DNA of 64,000 nt from Steinernema hermaphroditum (taxonomy: Eukaryota; Nematoda; Chromadorea; Rhabditida; Steinernematidae). The DNA lies in NCBI GenBank assembly GCA_030435675.1, contig CM059621.1:14322001-14386000 (forward strand). The letters run 5' to 3'. Positions 23,677-35,784 of the stretch are shown here, one piece after another (within the stretch, counting starts at the first letter, position 1; each line of letters opens with the position of its first letter). The position numbers and the translations under genes were made by a program. A model generated the notes under the pieces. It ran no database searches, was not told where the DNA came from, and was given only the letters and a program-made list of their open reading frames with translations.

Positions 23677-26118
23677 ATGTCGTTCATGCCATCTCCCCAC
23701 CATTTTCCCACTCTTGCCAATCGAAAGCACAGCAAGAAGTTCACTTACAACCAGAAGCTACTTCTCGCCAAGCTGTATCATCAAGGTTGGGACGTCTATG
23801 AAGGAAGAGTTCAACAGGGCGAGGCGACGATTAACGGCAAACCGAGACCTTCGCGGAAACAGCTCATCGTCAGATGGACAAGTGCGGTCAACGCGCTGGA
23901 TGGGGCCGAAAAGACGCCTGTGCAAGTGCAGCAGCGAGTCAACGATATGAAAAAGCGAGTCCGACAGTACAGGGACCAAATCGTAAGTCAAAAAGTTTTA
24001 CAGTAGGCAGTGTTTATAAAAAAATCATCTTTTTTGCTGCTAAATGAACACAACATTTCATTAAAAATGTAATAGTTGTCATCCACAGATTAAAAAATCT
24101 CCTGTAATTTGTGGTATGTGGCTCTTTTTAGAATTCCGCCCACTAATCGCTCTGTTTCTTTCTGTTTATAGTCCATGTATAATTCTGGGTACTTTCAACA
24201 TTTATTTGACAGCATATATGAACAAAAAACGTCGATGAAAAAAAAACGTTGAATTTAGACGCAAAAATCCAGTAAACTAAATGAATACAACATATCTACA
24301 ATGTAATTGCAATTGTCCTCAGATTGAAGAATCTCCCGCAATTTTAAGGGTGTGCTCCTGCCACAATAATTCCACAAATGTGACAGTGTATATGAACGAA
24401 TACATCGGTTACCATTTGAACGAAGACTGTAAACGCCAAAAATCCAATAATTTTACTTTTACTGTTTAGTACCAACTATCAATAATTTTCAATGAGTTTC
24501 TTCATTACATTCCCATTCTCTGCGAAGTGGTCGATTGGTCCGTGAGCGCTTAAAAAATAGTTAACAAAACTGTTTACAATGCGTTTGAAATGTAAAGAAG
24601 CAGAGATGTCGACTCCTTGAAATTTCACACTAAGAGTGGGAGCCGTCCCGGATTGCAAACATTTGTCAGAAGAAACGAAAGTATATACTCTCCAGCGACT
24701 TGAGTGGCGGTGCGGGTGGTCGGGCGGATGTGACGGCTTCTTGGCGAGACGTTGGAACTACGGTTCTCTGGTAATCAAAGCCTTCTGAGAGCCGTGACGA
24801 TCATTGCGCCAACAACGACGGCAAAGAACGAACTCACTCAACTCATTTCTGAGAGCCATTTGCGTGAATTCCATTCTTGCCGCTGGAGGGACTACAATCA
24901 TCAAAAATATGATAGCCTTTTTAGAGCACGCTTAGTCAAAAAAGACTCTCTAAGCGAAGCTATATGCGGTAAAATTACTGTCACTAAATAACCATTCATC
25001 TTTTCACACGGATAACATAGTGAGATTAGTCAAAGTGTAAACTAAGAAGACGTCCTTCAAAAGTGCGATTTGCGTCTTTGCTTCAGCTTGCTGGTTGTTG
25101 CATATTTAAACGCAACAAGCAATGAAAGTATTGGCTGCAATGATCGAAACTAAGGATTCACCCGGTTTTTTTTCGTTCCGGTGCATCCCTAATAGCAGCA
25201 AAAATATGAGAAACGGGAATAGACGAAGTGTTTGTTAGCGGTCAAAATAGCAATTATCAATTTATAATTTAGCATCGGTTAATGAGCCAATTACAACAGC
25301 CAATCAAGAACATAAACAGGACAACGAAATCGCAGCATTCAAATTAATTAAAGTGCCGTTTATAAGAGAATCAAGAGAGTGTAAGAGTGTTCATTCCTTT
25401 TGTAATTGCGCAAAAATTCAGCACGACGCCCAAAACTAACTTGATTTCTTTTCAGAAAGACGAGATTCTGACATCAAACGGTCGCATAGAGTCCATCAGA
25501 GAAATGTCTCCGGCCTCAAAGATCGTCGACTCGGCGATGCAAGCGCAAGAAGAAGAAGGAGAGCCCACGGCTGCGCCCGAAGACTTCGACGATGACTTCA
25601 GCAACGTGGCCGACAACGCTCTCGATTTCGACGACTCACGGTTCAACATCGACATAGACTCGTGTGTAAAAGAAGAAGACCGCGACTTCTACGAAAGTAG
25701 AGAATCCAGTTCCAAATCGCCTTCTCTGGATTCGGAAGCCAGAATGCCTACCATGAGGACCCGATTCGTACCCGCCAATTCCGCAGGCAGAACTGTTATA
25801 ATCCGAAAGAGGTAGGACTTGTTACAGGATTCATTGTATGATCGCAAAAATTTAAGGCCCGCTCCATGTAAGGAAACCGAAGAAGATTTGAAGCTACAGC
25901 TCCTGAGGGAAGAGATCGCCACGGCCAAACTGAAAAGACAAAGAGAAGAGGAGGCTCTGAAGAGCGACAGAGAACTGTACGAAATGAGGAAGCAACTTCT
26001 GAAGAAAGCCTTAAGGAGTAACTACAGTATACAAGACGACGATATCCTGGAGGACGAGGTGTTGGATGAGGAGTCCAAATTGATCTCCGATTTTCGGAGA
26101 AAACGAAGTGCACAGTGA
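23677..26118 (+). CDS. Myb/SANT-like DNA-binding domain protein
   Basis: Three exons: 23677-23982, 25456-25811 and 25857-26118, joined by introns of 1473 and 45 bp with GTAAGT and GTAGGA donors; phases agree and give 307 residues. The ATG follows a CTTCCAG acceptor by 2 bp, as in spliced-leader addition. Residues about 16-100 resemble the Myb/SANT-like (MADF/zeste-type) DNA-binding domain: a basic start (RKHSKKFT), LLLAKLYHQGWDVYEG, a conserved W in LIVRWTSAVNAL, and a basic last helix (QQRVNDMKKRVRQYRDQI). The middle is very acidic (EDFDDDFSNVADN). Residues about 228-272 are a Glu/Lys-rich probable coiled coil (LKLQLLREEIATAKLKRQRE), then a short acidic tail. It is probably a nuclear DNA-binding regulator; zeste-type proteins and transposon-derived nematode paralogues share this plan, so the target is unknown. 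Confidence 0.7.
24700..24880 (-). repeat. Fragment of dispersed repeat family A inside intron 1
   Basis: The minus-strand reading shares TCAGAAGGC, GAACCGTAGTTCCA and GCCAAGAAG words with 1395-1480. The CTCACTCAACTCATTTCTGA part matches 26545-26575. It lies in the long first intron of the Myb-like gene. Confidence 0.5.
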
Positions 26119-26489
26119 ATTCGTTTGTTTGCATCTGATGACAATAATAACAAAACGAACGAGAAACATGAAGATGAAGTAATTATTGCGATCTAATCAA
26201 TATGGACAGACATGGTAGACCACAGTTTACACACTCTGCAGGCGGGTAACTCGAAGAATATTTGAAGTTACAGCTTTTGATGACCAGCGGAAGAAGCACA
26301 CAAAAATTTGACTCAATATTATTTTATTTAAAACTTCTCATATAAAACGGAAAAAACTTGACCGGCTTATTCAAAAATTGCTCTAAAACTGTTACATTTC
26401 GAAACGAAAATTCAATCTCGAAATGCGCTCATCATTTGTATGTCATTTAAAACGGAGATCTTATTACAAGAATAAGGGCAGCTAGCGTC

Positions 26490-26670
26490 GCGGAGTTTCG
26501 GAGTTTCGGTGTACCCTCCGGATGATTATTGAGAAAAGGAGGAACAACCGCTCACTCGACTCATTTCTGAGAGAATTTTCGATCATTCGAGAAGCGGTCG
26601 GTTTCAGACAGCAGGCTGAATGATGCCTGAGGGCGGCGTTGAGCTGACTCCGGCCAATCACCATCGACAG
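26490..26670 (+). repeat. Fragment of dispersed repeat family A
   Basis: It shares the CTCACTCGACTCATTTCTGA core with the intron copy at 24830-24870. The flanking GGTCGGTTTCAGACAGCAGG part has no clear match elsewhere. Non-coding. Confidence 0.4.
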
Positions 26671-26868
26671 AAACGAAAAACTCGGAAAGAATTCAAGCTA
26701 TCAATTTACGTCAGCAACATTCTTTATTCTAAGCTTTAACGAATGTCCAGAACAATCTCCAAAAATGTGATTATGTATTACAAATTAAAGCTTATTTGAG
26801 ACTCTCGTAATCTAAATCCATAGTAAGGTCGTTTCTCTGTTGATCAAAATGTTTTGTTAATCAAAAAT

Positions 26869-26930
26869 TATGGCGTCGAACCACTGACTTTCTGCACAGG
26901 AATCGGACGCGCTATCCATTCAAATAAGGC
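26869..26930 (-). other. tRNA-like pseudogene fragment
   Basis: On the minus strand GAATGGATAGCGCGTCCGAT, an anticodon-arm-like part and GGTTCGACGCCA follow in the order of a tRNA D arm, anticodon arm and T arm. The acceptor stem does not pair. I take it as a decayed tRNA or tRNA-derived repeat. Confidence 0.35.
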
Positions 26931-27984
26931 TCTATTGAAAATATCACGTTATGCATAGAGTAGTCATACCATGTTGGGGACGACGAACCGAGGGTGCTTT
27001 CTGCTCTTTCGCCTTTGGCTACAGGTTTTCACTAATAGCCACAGATTCGTTTTGTTGGAACATAGCTCAAAGGAGACTTGTATATATCGGTACCCTGAAA
27101 AATCCGGCGGAAAACAGAAGCAAAATATGGACTACTTTCTGACAGAGTTTTTGGGTCAAATTTCTAGAAAACGACGGAAACTGTAGAATCAATGGCAATT
27201 CTATTATGATCCTGCATGGCATCATTTTCCTTACTGCACTGTGTAAACTGAGACATAACAGCATCTATACAATTTTTGGATTTACTCTGCAAAGCATCCG
27301 TGGCTATTTTACAATAAAGTACAATGCTTGTACGTTGAAAGTACTCCCTGATTATTACAAAGATTGCAAAGCGCTATTTTAATGATCTGAAATTTGATTC
27401 AAATTGGCACATCGTCGAGGAATGTCCAACGTTGATCATAACAACATGTCAATCAGAAACATTCTGAGTCACGTGCCGTCGCTGCTTTCGTTTTCCTCGC
27501 GGCTGAACCCCGCGGTTCGCCGAGACCTTCAGAACCAGTCCCGCACTTTAAATCTGACGTGCGTTCCTCGGCGTTGCCCCACCTCTCCACCGCCGACCAT
27601 GTTTTTGTGGTTCTCGGCGCCACTGCCACGTTAAATTAATCACTTCAACTGTACAACTTGTGTTAACTATGCCCAATTTCTGAGCTTCCTTACGCGGTCG
27701 CTGTTTACTTCTCGCGCGAGATCGTTTGTTTGACAAAACGATTACCGAATTCCCCCAGATAGTATTGTGCGCGCGGATCGCCGAGGGCGCGCGGCTTCTG
27801 TGAACGCATCGATGCGCGTCGGACGCGACTCCAAGCCGCTCGTTTCGCGGTTCGTACTTTGGTTTTGCTTTAAACCCTGCGGTTGACCTTGGCGCCCCTT
27901 TTTGTTTTGCTTCTTTGACTGGAACACGTACGTAGTTTCAGTATTTCACTTGATCGACGGTTTTCAGAGAACGTTCCTTTCACA

Positions 27985-30388
27985 ATGCTGACTGCAGTAC
28001 TCTTTGTGCTGTTTTCGTTTCTGACCTCAGCGGCTGGCTTAGCACAGGAATGGACGGTCGACAAGTTCCCTAATCCAATGAAGGCTAGTGGATACAAAGA
28101 GTGCAAGATGCAGGGAATCTCGAATGTTTGCGATCCGGATGAGGTGAGGGTTGTTTGTTTGTATAGCTGGAGACATGGCCTAGGTCTGAGTTGTGTGAAA
28201 GTATTTAACTTTTTCTGGGCAAGATTAATGCAAGATCGATGAGGCTTCGGTTCCTCGGTCTTTGTTCTTCGCTCCATAGGGAACATATGTTCACACAGCT
28301 TTTATGAGGCGCGCTTTGGACAACCATTCCCTCGTTCTTTCGAAGCAGCTGTTCAAATTCTTCTTTACGAATCATAAGTGAATAAGTAAATTTCCAAATG
28401 TGAATCGGGGTTTAACCAAAGTCGGTGCAGATATGACTCTTTGTCAGTCAGAGAACCATGTCTAAATATAATTTCTAATATAATAACATTAATTGTATTG
28501 TTCATGAACACGCAGCAAAGCTTCGTAATTCATCGAAACGTCGTTGATTATTTCTAATCACAAATTATTCCTAATTATTACAAAAATTATCAAAATACAA
28601 TCTTAGACCGCTTTCAGACCGTTTGATATAAATTTTGAGGTATTCTGGGAGTCCAGATTCAGATTATGTTGCAGTAACTCGCTTTTAAGAACGGAATCCA
28701 CGTGTAGACATGTCTCTAGAACCGATTTAATGATGTGGGTGTATGGTTCATCCATAACCTTAAATGCATGGTTCAGGTTAACAAGCAGCTGGGATTAACT
28801 TAAACGCAAAACATAACTTTGTTGCTTGTAGCGATTCGAACAAGCCCAGATCTATTTCTTCGGTTGTTTGAGTGCATAAGAAAACGAAAAAAACTGCAGT
28901 CACGTCCCTTCACGCAAATCGTGCCGGGACCGACAATTTTATCTTGCCATTTGATATTTAATGTCACTTCTGCGGTCTATGTCTGCTTCTTGCAAACTAC
29001 TAGGTTTACCGAGAAACCGATTTCAGCATCATGCACAGCGACCTCGAAAACAAGTGGGTAGAATGATTTTTAGAACTTAAAAAAACTTTTTCCACCCGTG
29101 AGCTGATCCTTTTAATTACACAGACGCAGACGAAAATCGGCGGTGCCTACTGGAGTCTATTTTTACAGCTTGGAGTCTAAACTAGACAGCATACGAAGTG
29201 GCTTGAATGGAACATAACGCTTTCATCATCTAGACTGATGTCTAAGCCTCATTAAGTGTATATGGTTCGAGTTTTACAGTCTGTAGTCTCAGACGACATC
29301 AATTGTGTCTATTGAATTGTTCCTTTCCATGCAAAGTCCATGTCTAGAGGTCGACATAGACACACTACGGCTTCAGTAAAGCTTCATTTGAGGAAATCCC
29401 GGGGAAGCGCATCATGATCACGTGATCGCATTAATAACCGTAACCCTCAGACAAATTTCAGACAAGTTTAACAAACGTTGTTTTATTATTGCAGTTAATT
29501 CGATTAGACCAAACGAGAACACTTTAGGTTATTGAGCCGTATCGACCAATCGTAGTGTCTAAACAGGTTAACTTCCAACTAACTCCGTTATCGCATTTGA
29601 ACATCAAAATAGCACATAAACTTGTAAACACTCAGGCTGTGCCATTGATCATGTCTCCCATTTTGAATCACAGATCATCAATGCCCATAGAATGACGAAG
29701 ATGGAGCAAAAATCAAAATAACTTCCTTATTGCAACCATCGATTATGGTCCATTGACGTCTGCGGTTGTTATTGTTCACCGAGCCGTGAAGCACCATCAT
29801 TAGGTGACCTTCGCCTAATCACAGCTCCCTTCCAAAGTTCAAAAGATCTTCCTAGAGTGCCATCCGCTTGATTTAATTAGTTCACTCAATCGCTTGCAGG
29901 TCTTCACCGAGTCGGAGCGCTATCGACTGAACAACGAACTGAACAGAATGACCCGAAGGACGGAGAAAGCTGACGGAACGTTTTGCGACAAACGAGGCTT
30001 CGAACCGGTTCTCATCGTGATGCAGCAGGGAACCCAGCAGTTCGCCAACGACCTGAACGTGAAATGGAACCTGGACGGACAGTGCCGTAAGGCGGTAATC
30101 TTCCTTTTCTCGGCGGACGAGCGTAAGCTCTTCTACTCCGCTGAGGACGGGACGGGCTTCAGCGACGCTGACTTCACCGCCGTGGTCAGTGGTCAGCAGA
30201 CGAACATCGGCGAGGGCAAGTACACCAGTGGTCTCGTCAACATCTTCAAGCAGATCGGAGGAGCGCGCAACATTCAGGAGGGTTCGACGGATGAGGAGAA
30301 GAACTACAAGGAACTGAAGGGGGCTTCCATGCATAGGTACACTTTAGCTGCATTCACATCCTTCTTTGTTGCACTCCTTATGGTGTAA
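27985..30388 (+). CDS. MOLO1-type single-pass membrane protein, copy 1
   Basis: Two exons, 27985-28143 and 29900-30388, with a 1756-bp intron (GTGAGG donor, TTGCAG acceptor, phase 0) give 215 residues. A signal peptide (about 1-20, LFVLFSFLTSAAG core) precedes EWTVDKFPNP and SNVCDPDEVFTESERYRLNN, the hallmark start of the MOLO1 domain (TPM-like fold). Cysteines at 40 and 49 plus two in exon 2 (TFCDKRG, GQCRKAV) could pair. The last 15 or so residues (TLAAFTSFFVALLMV) form a C-terminal membrane segment or GPI signal. In C. elegans, MOLO-1 is an auxiliary subunit that raises levamisole-type acetylcholine receptor activity at the muscle; other members are uncharacterised, so a receptor role is inference. 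A polyadenylation signal follows the stop. Intron 1 holds a TTAA-element fragment. Confidence 0.8.
28885..29115. repeat. Half-copy of the TTAA-type element in the MOLO1 intron
   Basis: Only the right arm is recognisable (AAATCGTGCCGGGACC, ACAGCGACCTCGAAAAC, then CTTTTTCCACC and a terminal CCTTTTAA). The left arm is missing or decayed. The same fragment occurs at 33952-34182 in the second copy. Confidence 0.55.
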
Positions 30389-30393
30389 ATGTT

Positions 30394-30399
30394 AATAAA
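30394..30399 (+). terminator. AATAAA polyadenylation signal of MOLO1 copy 1
   Basis: AATAAA lies 5 bp after the TAA stop codon, a close spacing typical of compact nematode 3' UTRs. The same signal is at 35461-35466 in copy 2. Confidence 0.7.
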
Positions 30400-30717
30400 C
30401 CAAACGTAAATGGCCTTCTACCCCACCGAAATCAAATCGGACACCTCTGAGTTCGGCGATGTGATGTCACCGCTTTCTAGCGCTGCTTCTTAAAACGGAA
30501 CTGTGTGGCAAATGAGTGCTGAGTGTCATAACAGACTCGACTTCAAGGAAAGAGCATCCTGAGAAGCATCCGAAAGTGGCGCACAGCCCCATCCTCCTCG
30601 AGCCCCCTATATCGTACGGTTGAAGACGAAGAAAACCATCCGAAAACAAGAACATTTAGTAAAGAGTGAAGCATATCAAACTAGGGTTAGCAAAAGGAGG
30701 AAACAGTAAAGCGGAAT

Positions 30718-31307
30718 TCAAGAACGACCCGTTTCAGTCAGGGGCAGGAACTCAGCCAGAAGGTGGTGAATCTCCGCTTGTGCATAGAGGCGCGCCATCG
30801 GGTTGGTTTCTCGAATGAAGTCCGTGACGTCCTCGGCCACTTCGTCGGCTTCCGTGCGCTCGAAGGAATTCTTCCAGGGCCTGCCGTTGCTCATCTGATG
30901 CCTCAAGGATTCGCCAAATTCTTGACCGGACACAGACTGAAATAAGCATTGTTTCTCGATGTACAACAATTGGCAAGATGCATTACGATTATGTGTGGAG
31001 CTGCAGCGGCTAATGGCGGGATCGGAAACGAAGGAACTTGCAGTGCGGCAATGGGATCGACAGGAGAGGGGCGAATCGACGTCATCTCAACTGCTTGTCC
31101 GCGATCCTGAGAGTTTTCTTGCTTCATCACCGTATGAGGTTGGCGCACTTTCTCGCCTCTCCGGACATTCACTTTCGGCGCTCTAATCTGCCGCTCGCGA
31201 TGGACAACGCGTTCGGTCTTCAGCTCTCTCAAATTGTACCTTCCATTACCCCGACGACCGGATTGTGCGGGCTGCTGACGTCCACTAGAGTTTCGGTTGG
31301 TTTCCAT
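30718..31307 (-). CDS. Unknown 179-residue protein, copy 1
   Basis: Exons 31307-30987 and 30936-30718 on the minus strand are joined by a 50-bp intron (GTAATG donor, ATTTCAG acceptor, phase 0). A TTTTCAG acceptor 21 bp before the ATG fits trans-splicing; an in-frame ATG 12 bp further up lies inside that leader and was not chosen. The N-terminal half is basic and polar (RRGNGRYNLRELKTERVVHR), probably disordered, with PSFPIPPLAAAAPH near its end. The C-terminal part (EADEVAEDVTDFIRETNPMA, then LYAQAEIHHLLAEFLPL) is likely helical. No signal peptide or membrane segment is seen, so it is probably intracellular. I do not recognise the family. It is convergent with the MOLO1-type gene, 330 bp between stop codons. 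Confidence 0.55.
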
Positions 31308-31619
31308 TTTCGTAAGCAACTAATCAATCTGAAAATAAGCAAAAAATTAGCGATGTAATTACAGAGCACATGCGTCACGTGGTACAATATTAAGAAGCGT
31401 TAACCGAACACAAACGGAGAAATCAAATATCGAAACACGACACTACTGTACTGCACGAAAGGTAACGGGCCTCCTCCGCACCGACTGGAACGAAACTAAG
31501 GTTATCGCCATGCCTATTATTTCTAACTGTAAACGGTCACTCTGCATTAACGGGCGGAGTGAGAGGCGGGTGGACTCTCTTCACACGGATCTAGTAGTTT
31601 GGAGCAACGCAGAAGCAGA

Positions 31620-31830
31620 TATACTCTGGTTTTTTTTTCGATCACAAAATAGGCCTTCAATCATCTCGTTGTGGGACTCAGAAATCTGATCCAACGCGTT
31701 GAAAACGACGAGCGAACATGCGAACTTCGTGCGCTTGTTTCATCGTTTTCAATGCGTTTGCGTCAAATTTCTGAGTCCCACAACGAGATGATTGAAGGCT
31801 GATTTTGTGATCGAAAAAAAACAGAGTATA
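31620..31830. repeat. 211-bp inverted-repeat element, copy 1
   Basis: Ends TATACTCTG and CAGAGTATA are perfect inverted repeats. The arms continue inward (CCTTCAATCATCTCGTTGTG against its complement) for about 80 bp around a loop near 31720. It is a small MITE-like hairpin. It abuts the hAT-like element that starts at 31832. Confidence 0.75.
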
Positions 31831-31831
31831 C

Positions 31832-32695
31832 CAGGGGTGGGCAATAGGCCGCTCCGATTTGGGGGGGGGTCGGTTACCATTCGGAGCCGACCGTCTGCGC
31901 GGAGCGGTGCGATATAAGCGCAGACGACAAGAGAAATGGCTTCGTTTATCAACGTATCCGATGACTGAGTACAGGTTCAGAGCACTTGCGCCGCAGGGAA
32001 ATCGTGGTGGGACCACTTACTTGTAGGTGGGACCACTTACTTGTAGTCCCATCTCAGCCGCGTTTGTTAAATTTTTATAATGACGATCGGGTTTTTTTTC
32101 TTCAGCATCTTGTAGAGGAGAAAAATTCACTATGAGCTGACTATGTGTCTTAAATACGAAGCTGACTTGAAAAAGCTGATTTCGAGATTCAAATGTCAAA
32201 TGTTTGGACCTCGTTTTAGGGCACTTCCCATTCACGGGGGGGTATATAACCCCATATATTCTTGTACTCCATGGTGTGCTCTACAAGAATAGATTCACCG
32301 TTTGTTTTGTTCTTTGGATCATTTTTATGGAATTATTTAGTCTGGAACACTATCGAACAACGTAAGGGGTCTTAAAACATCGACCTTGCTGTTAGGGGGG
32401 AATTGTTTTTACCGATGTCCTGCGATCTAGCCAGTCGTATTCAGCATACACTCATCTACAACAATATGAATAAAGCTCTGAAGTCACACTGTCGTTGGGG
32501 TGTAAAAGTACTCTTATAATAAGATCATAAATTTCCGTCAAAAGTACCGTAATCTTTTGGCTTAGTTTTAGGTCCTTTTTTGTGCACGGGGAGGGGGGAT
32601 GACCCTACCCAGTCTTGTTCGCCATGGAGTCCTCTACAAGACTGTATGCACCGTTTGGTGTGCCCCTTGGCCCGAAATTGAGTAAAAGTCGAAAA
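31832..32695. mobile_element. hAT-like non-autonomous element, truncated by the duplication
   Basis: It starts with CAGGGGTGGGCAA, a typical hAT terminus, directly after GAGTATAC, but is cut at the duplication junction and lacks its right end. It contains a 20-bp tandem doublet (GTGGGACCACTTACTTGTAG, 32008-32047) and diverged repeats around the CTCCATGG and CTCTACAAGA words. No transposase frame. Confidence 0.75.
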
Positions 32696-33051
32696 CGTTA
32701 AATTAATCACTTCAACTGTACAACTTGTGTTAACTATGCCCAATTTCTGAGCTTCCTTACGCGGTCGCTGTTTACTTCTCGCGCGAGATCGTTTGTTTGA
32801 CAAAACGATTACCGAATTCCCCCAGATAGTATTGTGCGCGCGGATCGCCGAGGGCGCGCGGCTTCTGTGAACGCATCGATGCGCGTCGGACGCGACTCCA
32901 AGCCGCTCGTTTCGCGGTTCGTACTTTGGTTTTGCTTTAAACCCTGCGGTTGACCTTGGCGCCCCTTTTTGTTTTGCTTCTTTGACTGGAACACGTACGT
33001 AGTTTCAGTATTTCACTTGATCGACGGTTTTCAGAGAACGTTCCTTTCACA

Positions 33052-35455
33052 ATGCTGACTGCAGTACTCTTTGTGCTGTTTTCGTTTCTGACCTCAGCGG
33101 CTGGCTTAGCACAGGAATGGACGGTCGACAAGTTCCCTAATCCAATGAAGGCTAGTGGATACAAAGAGTGCAAGATGCAGGGAATCTCGAATGTTTGCGA
33201 TCCGGATGAGGTGAGGGTTGTTTGTTTGTATAGCTGGAGACATGGCCTAGGTCTGAGTTGTGTGAAAGTATTTAACTTTTTCTGGGCAAGATTAATGCAA
33301 GATCGATGAGGCTTCGGTTCCTCGGTCTTTGTTCTTCGCTCCATAGGGAACATATGTTCACACAGCTTTTATGAGGCGCGCTTTGGACAACCATTCCCTC
33401 GTTCTTTCGAAGCAGCTGTTCAAATTCTTCTTTACGAATCATAAGTGAATAAGTAAATTTCCAAATGTGAATCGGGGTTTAACCAAAGTCGGTGCAGATA
33501 TGACTCTTTGTCAGTCAGAGAACCATGTCTAAATATAATTTCTAATATAATAACATTAATTGTATTGTTCATGAACACGCAGCAAAGCTTCGTAATTCAT
33601 CGAAACGTCGTTGATTATTTCTAATCACAAATTATTCCTAATTATTACAAAAATTATCAAAATACAATCTTAGACCGCTTTCAGACCGTTTGATATAAAT
33701 TTTGAGGTATTCTGGGAGTCCAGATTCAGATTATGTTGCAGTAACTCGCTTTTAAGAACGGAATCCACGTGTAGACATGTCTCTAGAACCGATTTAATGA
33801 TGTGGGTGTATGGTTCATCCATAACCTTAAATGCATGGTTCAGGTTAACAAGCAGCTGGGATTAACTTAAACGCAAAACATAACTTTGTTGCTTGTAGCG
33901 ATTCGAACAAGCCCAGATCTATTTCTTCGGTTGTTTGAGTGCATAAGAAAACGAAAAAAACTGCAGTCACGTCCCTTCACGCAAATCGTGCCGGGACCGA
34001 CAATTTTATCTTGCCATTTGATATTTAATGTCACTTCTGCGGTCTATGTCTGCTTCTTGCAAACTACTAGGTTTACCGAGAAACCGATTTCAGCATCATG
34101 CACAGCGACCTCGAAAACAAGTGGGTAGAATGATTTTTAGAACTTAAAAAAACTTTTTCCACCCGTGAGCTGATCCTTTTAATTACACAGACGCAGACGA
34201 AAATCGGCGGTGCCTACTGGAGTCTATTTTTACAGCTTGGAGTCTAAACTAGACAGCATACGAAGTGGCTTGAATGGAACATAACGCTTTCATCATCTAG
34301 ACTGATGTCTAAGCCTCATTAAGTGTATATGGTTCGAGTTTTACAGTCTGTAGTCTCAGACGACATCAATTGTGTCTATTGAATTGTTCCTTTCCATGCA
34401 AAGTCCATGTCTAGAGGTCGACATAGACACACTACGGCTTCAGTAAAGCTTCATTTGAGGAAATCCCGGGGAAGCGCATCATGATCACGTGATCGCATTA
34501 ATAACCGTAACCCTCAGACAAATTTCAGACAAGTTTAACAAACGTTGTTTTATTATTGCAGTTAATTCGATTAGACCAAACGAGAACACTTTAGGTTATT
34601 GAGCCGTATCGACCAATCGTAGTGTCTAAACAGGTTAACTTCCAACTAACTCCGTTATCGCATTTGAACATCAAAATAGCACATAAACTTGTAAACACTC
34701 AGGCTGTGCCATTGATCATGTCTCCCATTTTGAATCACAGATCATCAATGCCCATAGAATGACGAAGATGGAGCAAAAATCAAAATAACTTCCTTATTGC
34801 AACCATCGATTATGGTCCATTGACGTCTGCGGTTGTTATTGTTCACCGAGCCGTGAAGCACCATCATTAGGTGACCTTCGCCTAATCACAGCTCCCTTCC
34901 AAAGTTCAAAAGATCTTCCTAGAGTGCCATCCGCTTGATTTAATTAGTTCACTCAATCGCTTGCAGGTCTTCACCGAGTCGGAGCGCTATCGACTGAACA
35001 ACGAACTGAACAGAATGACCCGAAGGACGGAGAAAGCTGACGGAACGTTTTGCGACAAACGAGGCTTCGAACCGGTTCTCATCGTGATGCAGCAGGGAAC
35101 CCAGCAGTTCGCCAACGACCTGAACGTGAAATGGAACCTGGACGGACAGTGCCGTAAGGCGGTAATCTTCCTTTTCTCGGCGGACGAGCGTAAGCTCTTC
35201 TACTCCGCTGAGGACGGGACGGGCTTCAGCGACGCTGACTTCACCGCCGTGGTCAGTGGTCAGCAGACGAACATCGGCGAGGGCAAGTACACCAGTGGTC
35301 TCGTCAACATCTTCAAGCAGATCGGAGGAGCGCGCAACATTCAGGAGGGTTCGACGGATGAGGAGAAGAACTACAAGGAACTGAAGGGGGCTTCCATGCA
35401 TAGGTACACTTTAGCTGCATTCACATCCTTCTTTGTTGCACTCCTTATGGTGTAA
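33052..35455 (+). CDS. MOLO1-type single-pass membrane protein, copy 2
   Basis: Exons 33052-33210 and 34967-35455. The coding sequence, intron and at least 350 bp of upstream sequence are the same as in copy 1, so I predict an identical 215-residue product: signal peptide, MOLO1 domain starting at SNVCDPDE, and a hydrophobic C-terminus. If both copies are real, dosage of this protein is doubled with the same promoter. Because no base in either exon differs by eye, there is no sign yet of divergence or decay. A polyadenylation signal lies at 35461-35466. Confidence 0.8.
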
Positions 35456-35784
35456 ATGTTAATAAACCAAACGTAAATGGCCTTCTACCCCACCGAAATC
35501 AAATCGGACACCTCTGAGTTCGGCGATGTGATGTCACCGCTTTCTAGCGCTGCTTCTTAAAACGGAACTGTGTGGCAAATGAGTGCTGAGTGTCATAACA
35601 GACTCGACTTCAAGGAAAGAGCATCCTGAGAAGCATCCGAAAGTGGCGCACAGCCCCATCCTCCTCGAGCCCCCTATATCGTACGGTTGAAGACGAAGAA
35701 AACCATCCGAAAACAAGAACATTTAGTAAAGAGTGAAGCATATCAAACTAGGGTTAGCAAAAGGAGGAAACAGTAAAGCGGAAT

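Larger units (their letters stand above)
27628..32695 (+). repeat. 5.07-kb tandem duplication, copy 1
   Basis: The segment from 27628 is repeated from 32695 with a constant offset of 5067 bp, falling to 5064 by the end. By eye the only differences are three homopolymer lengths: a T run near 31627 (9 versus 8), a G run near 31861 (9 versus 8) and a G run near 32395 (6 versus 5). Each copy holds a complete MOLO1-type gene, a complete convergent gene and the left part of a hAT-like element. The internal junction at 32695/32696 shares one A between the joined ends. Confidence 0.95.

Noticed and set aside
25812..25827. Intron 2 of the Myb-like gene ending at TTACAG (25827)
   Set aside because: It would be only 16 bp. 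The TTTAAG acceptor at 25856 gives 45 bp and the right phase.
27404..27634. Coding-like GC-rich plus-strand frame just before the tandem duplication
   Set aside because: Codon use looks plausible, but both strands are open, no acceptor or donor of the right phase is present, and the frame stops at the duplication border. It is more likely promoter-region sequence.
29882..30334. 150-codon minus-strand frame over the MOLO1 second exon (also 34949-35401)
   Set aside because: It mirrors a well-supported coding exon, and its composition is that expected of an antisense shadow.
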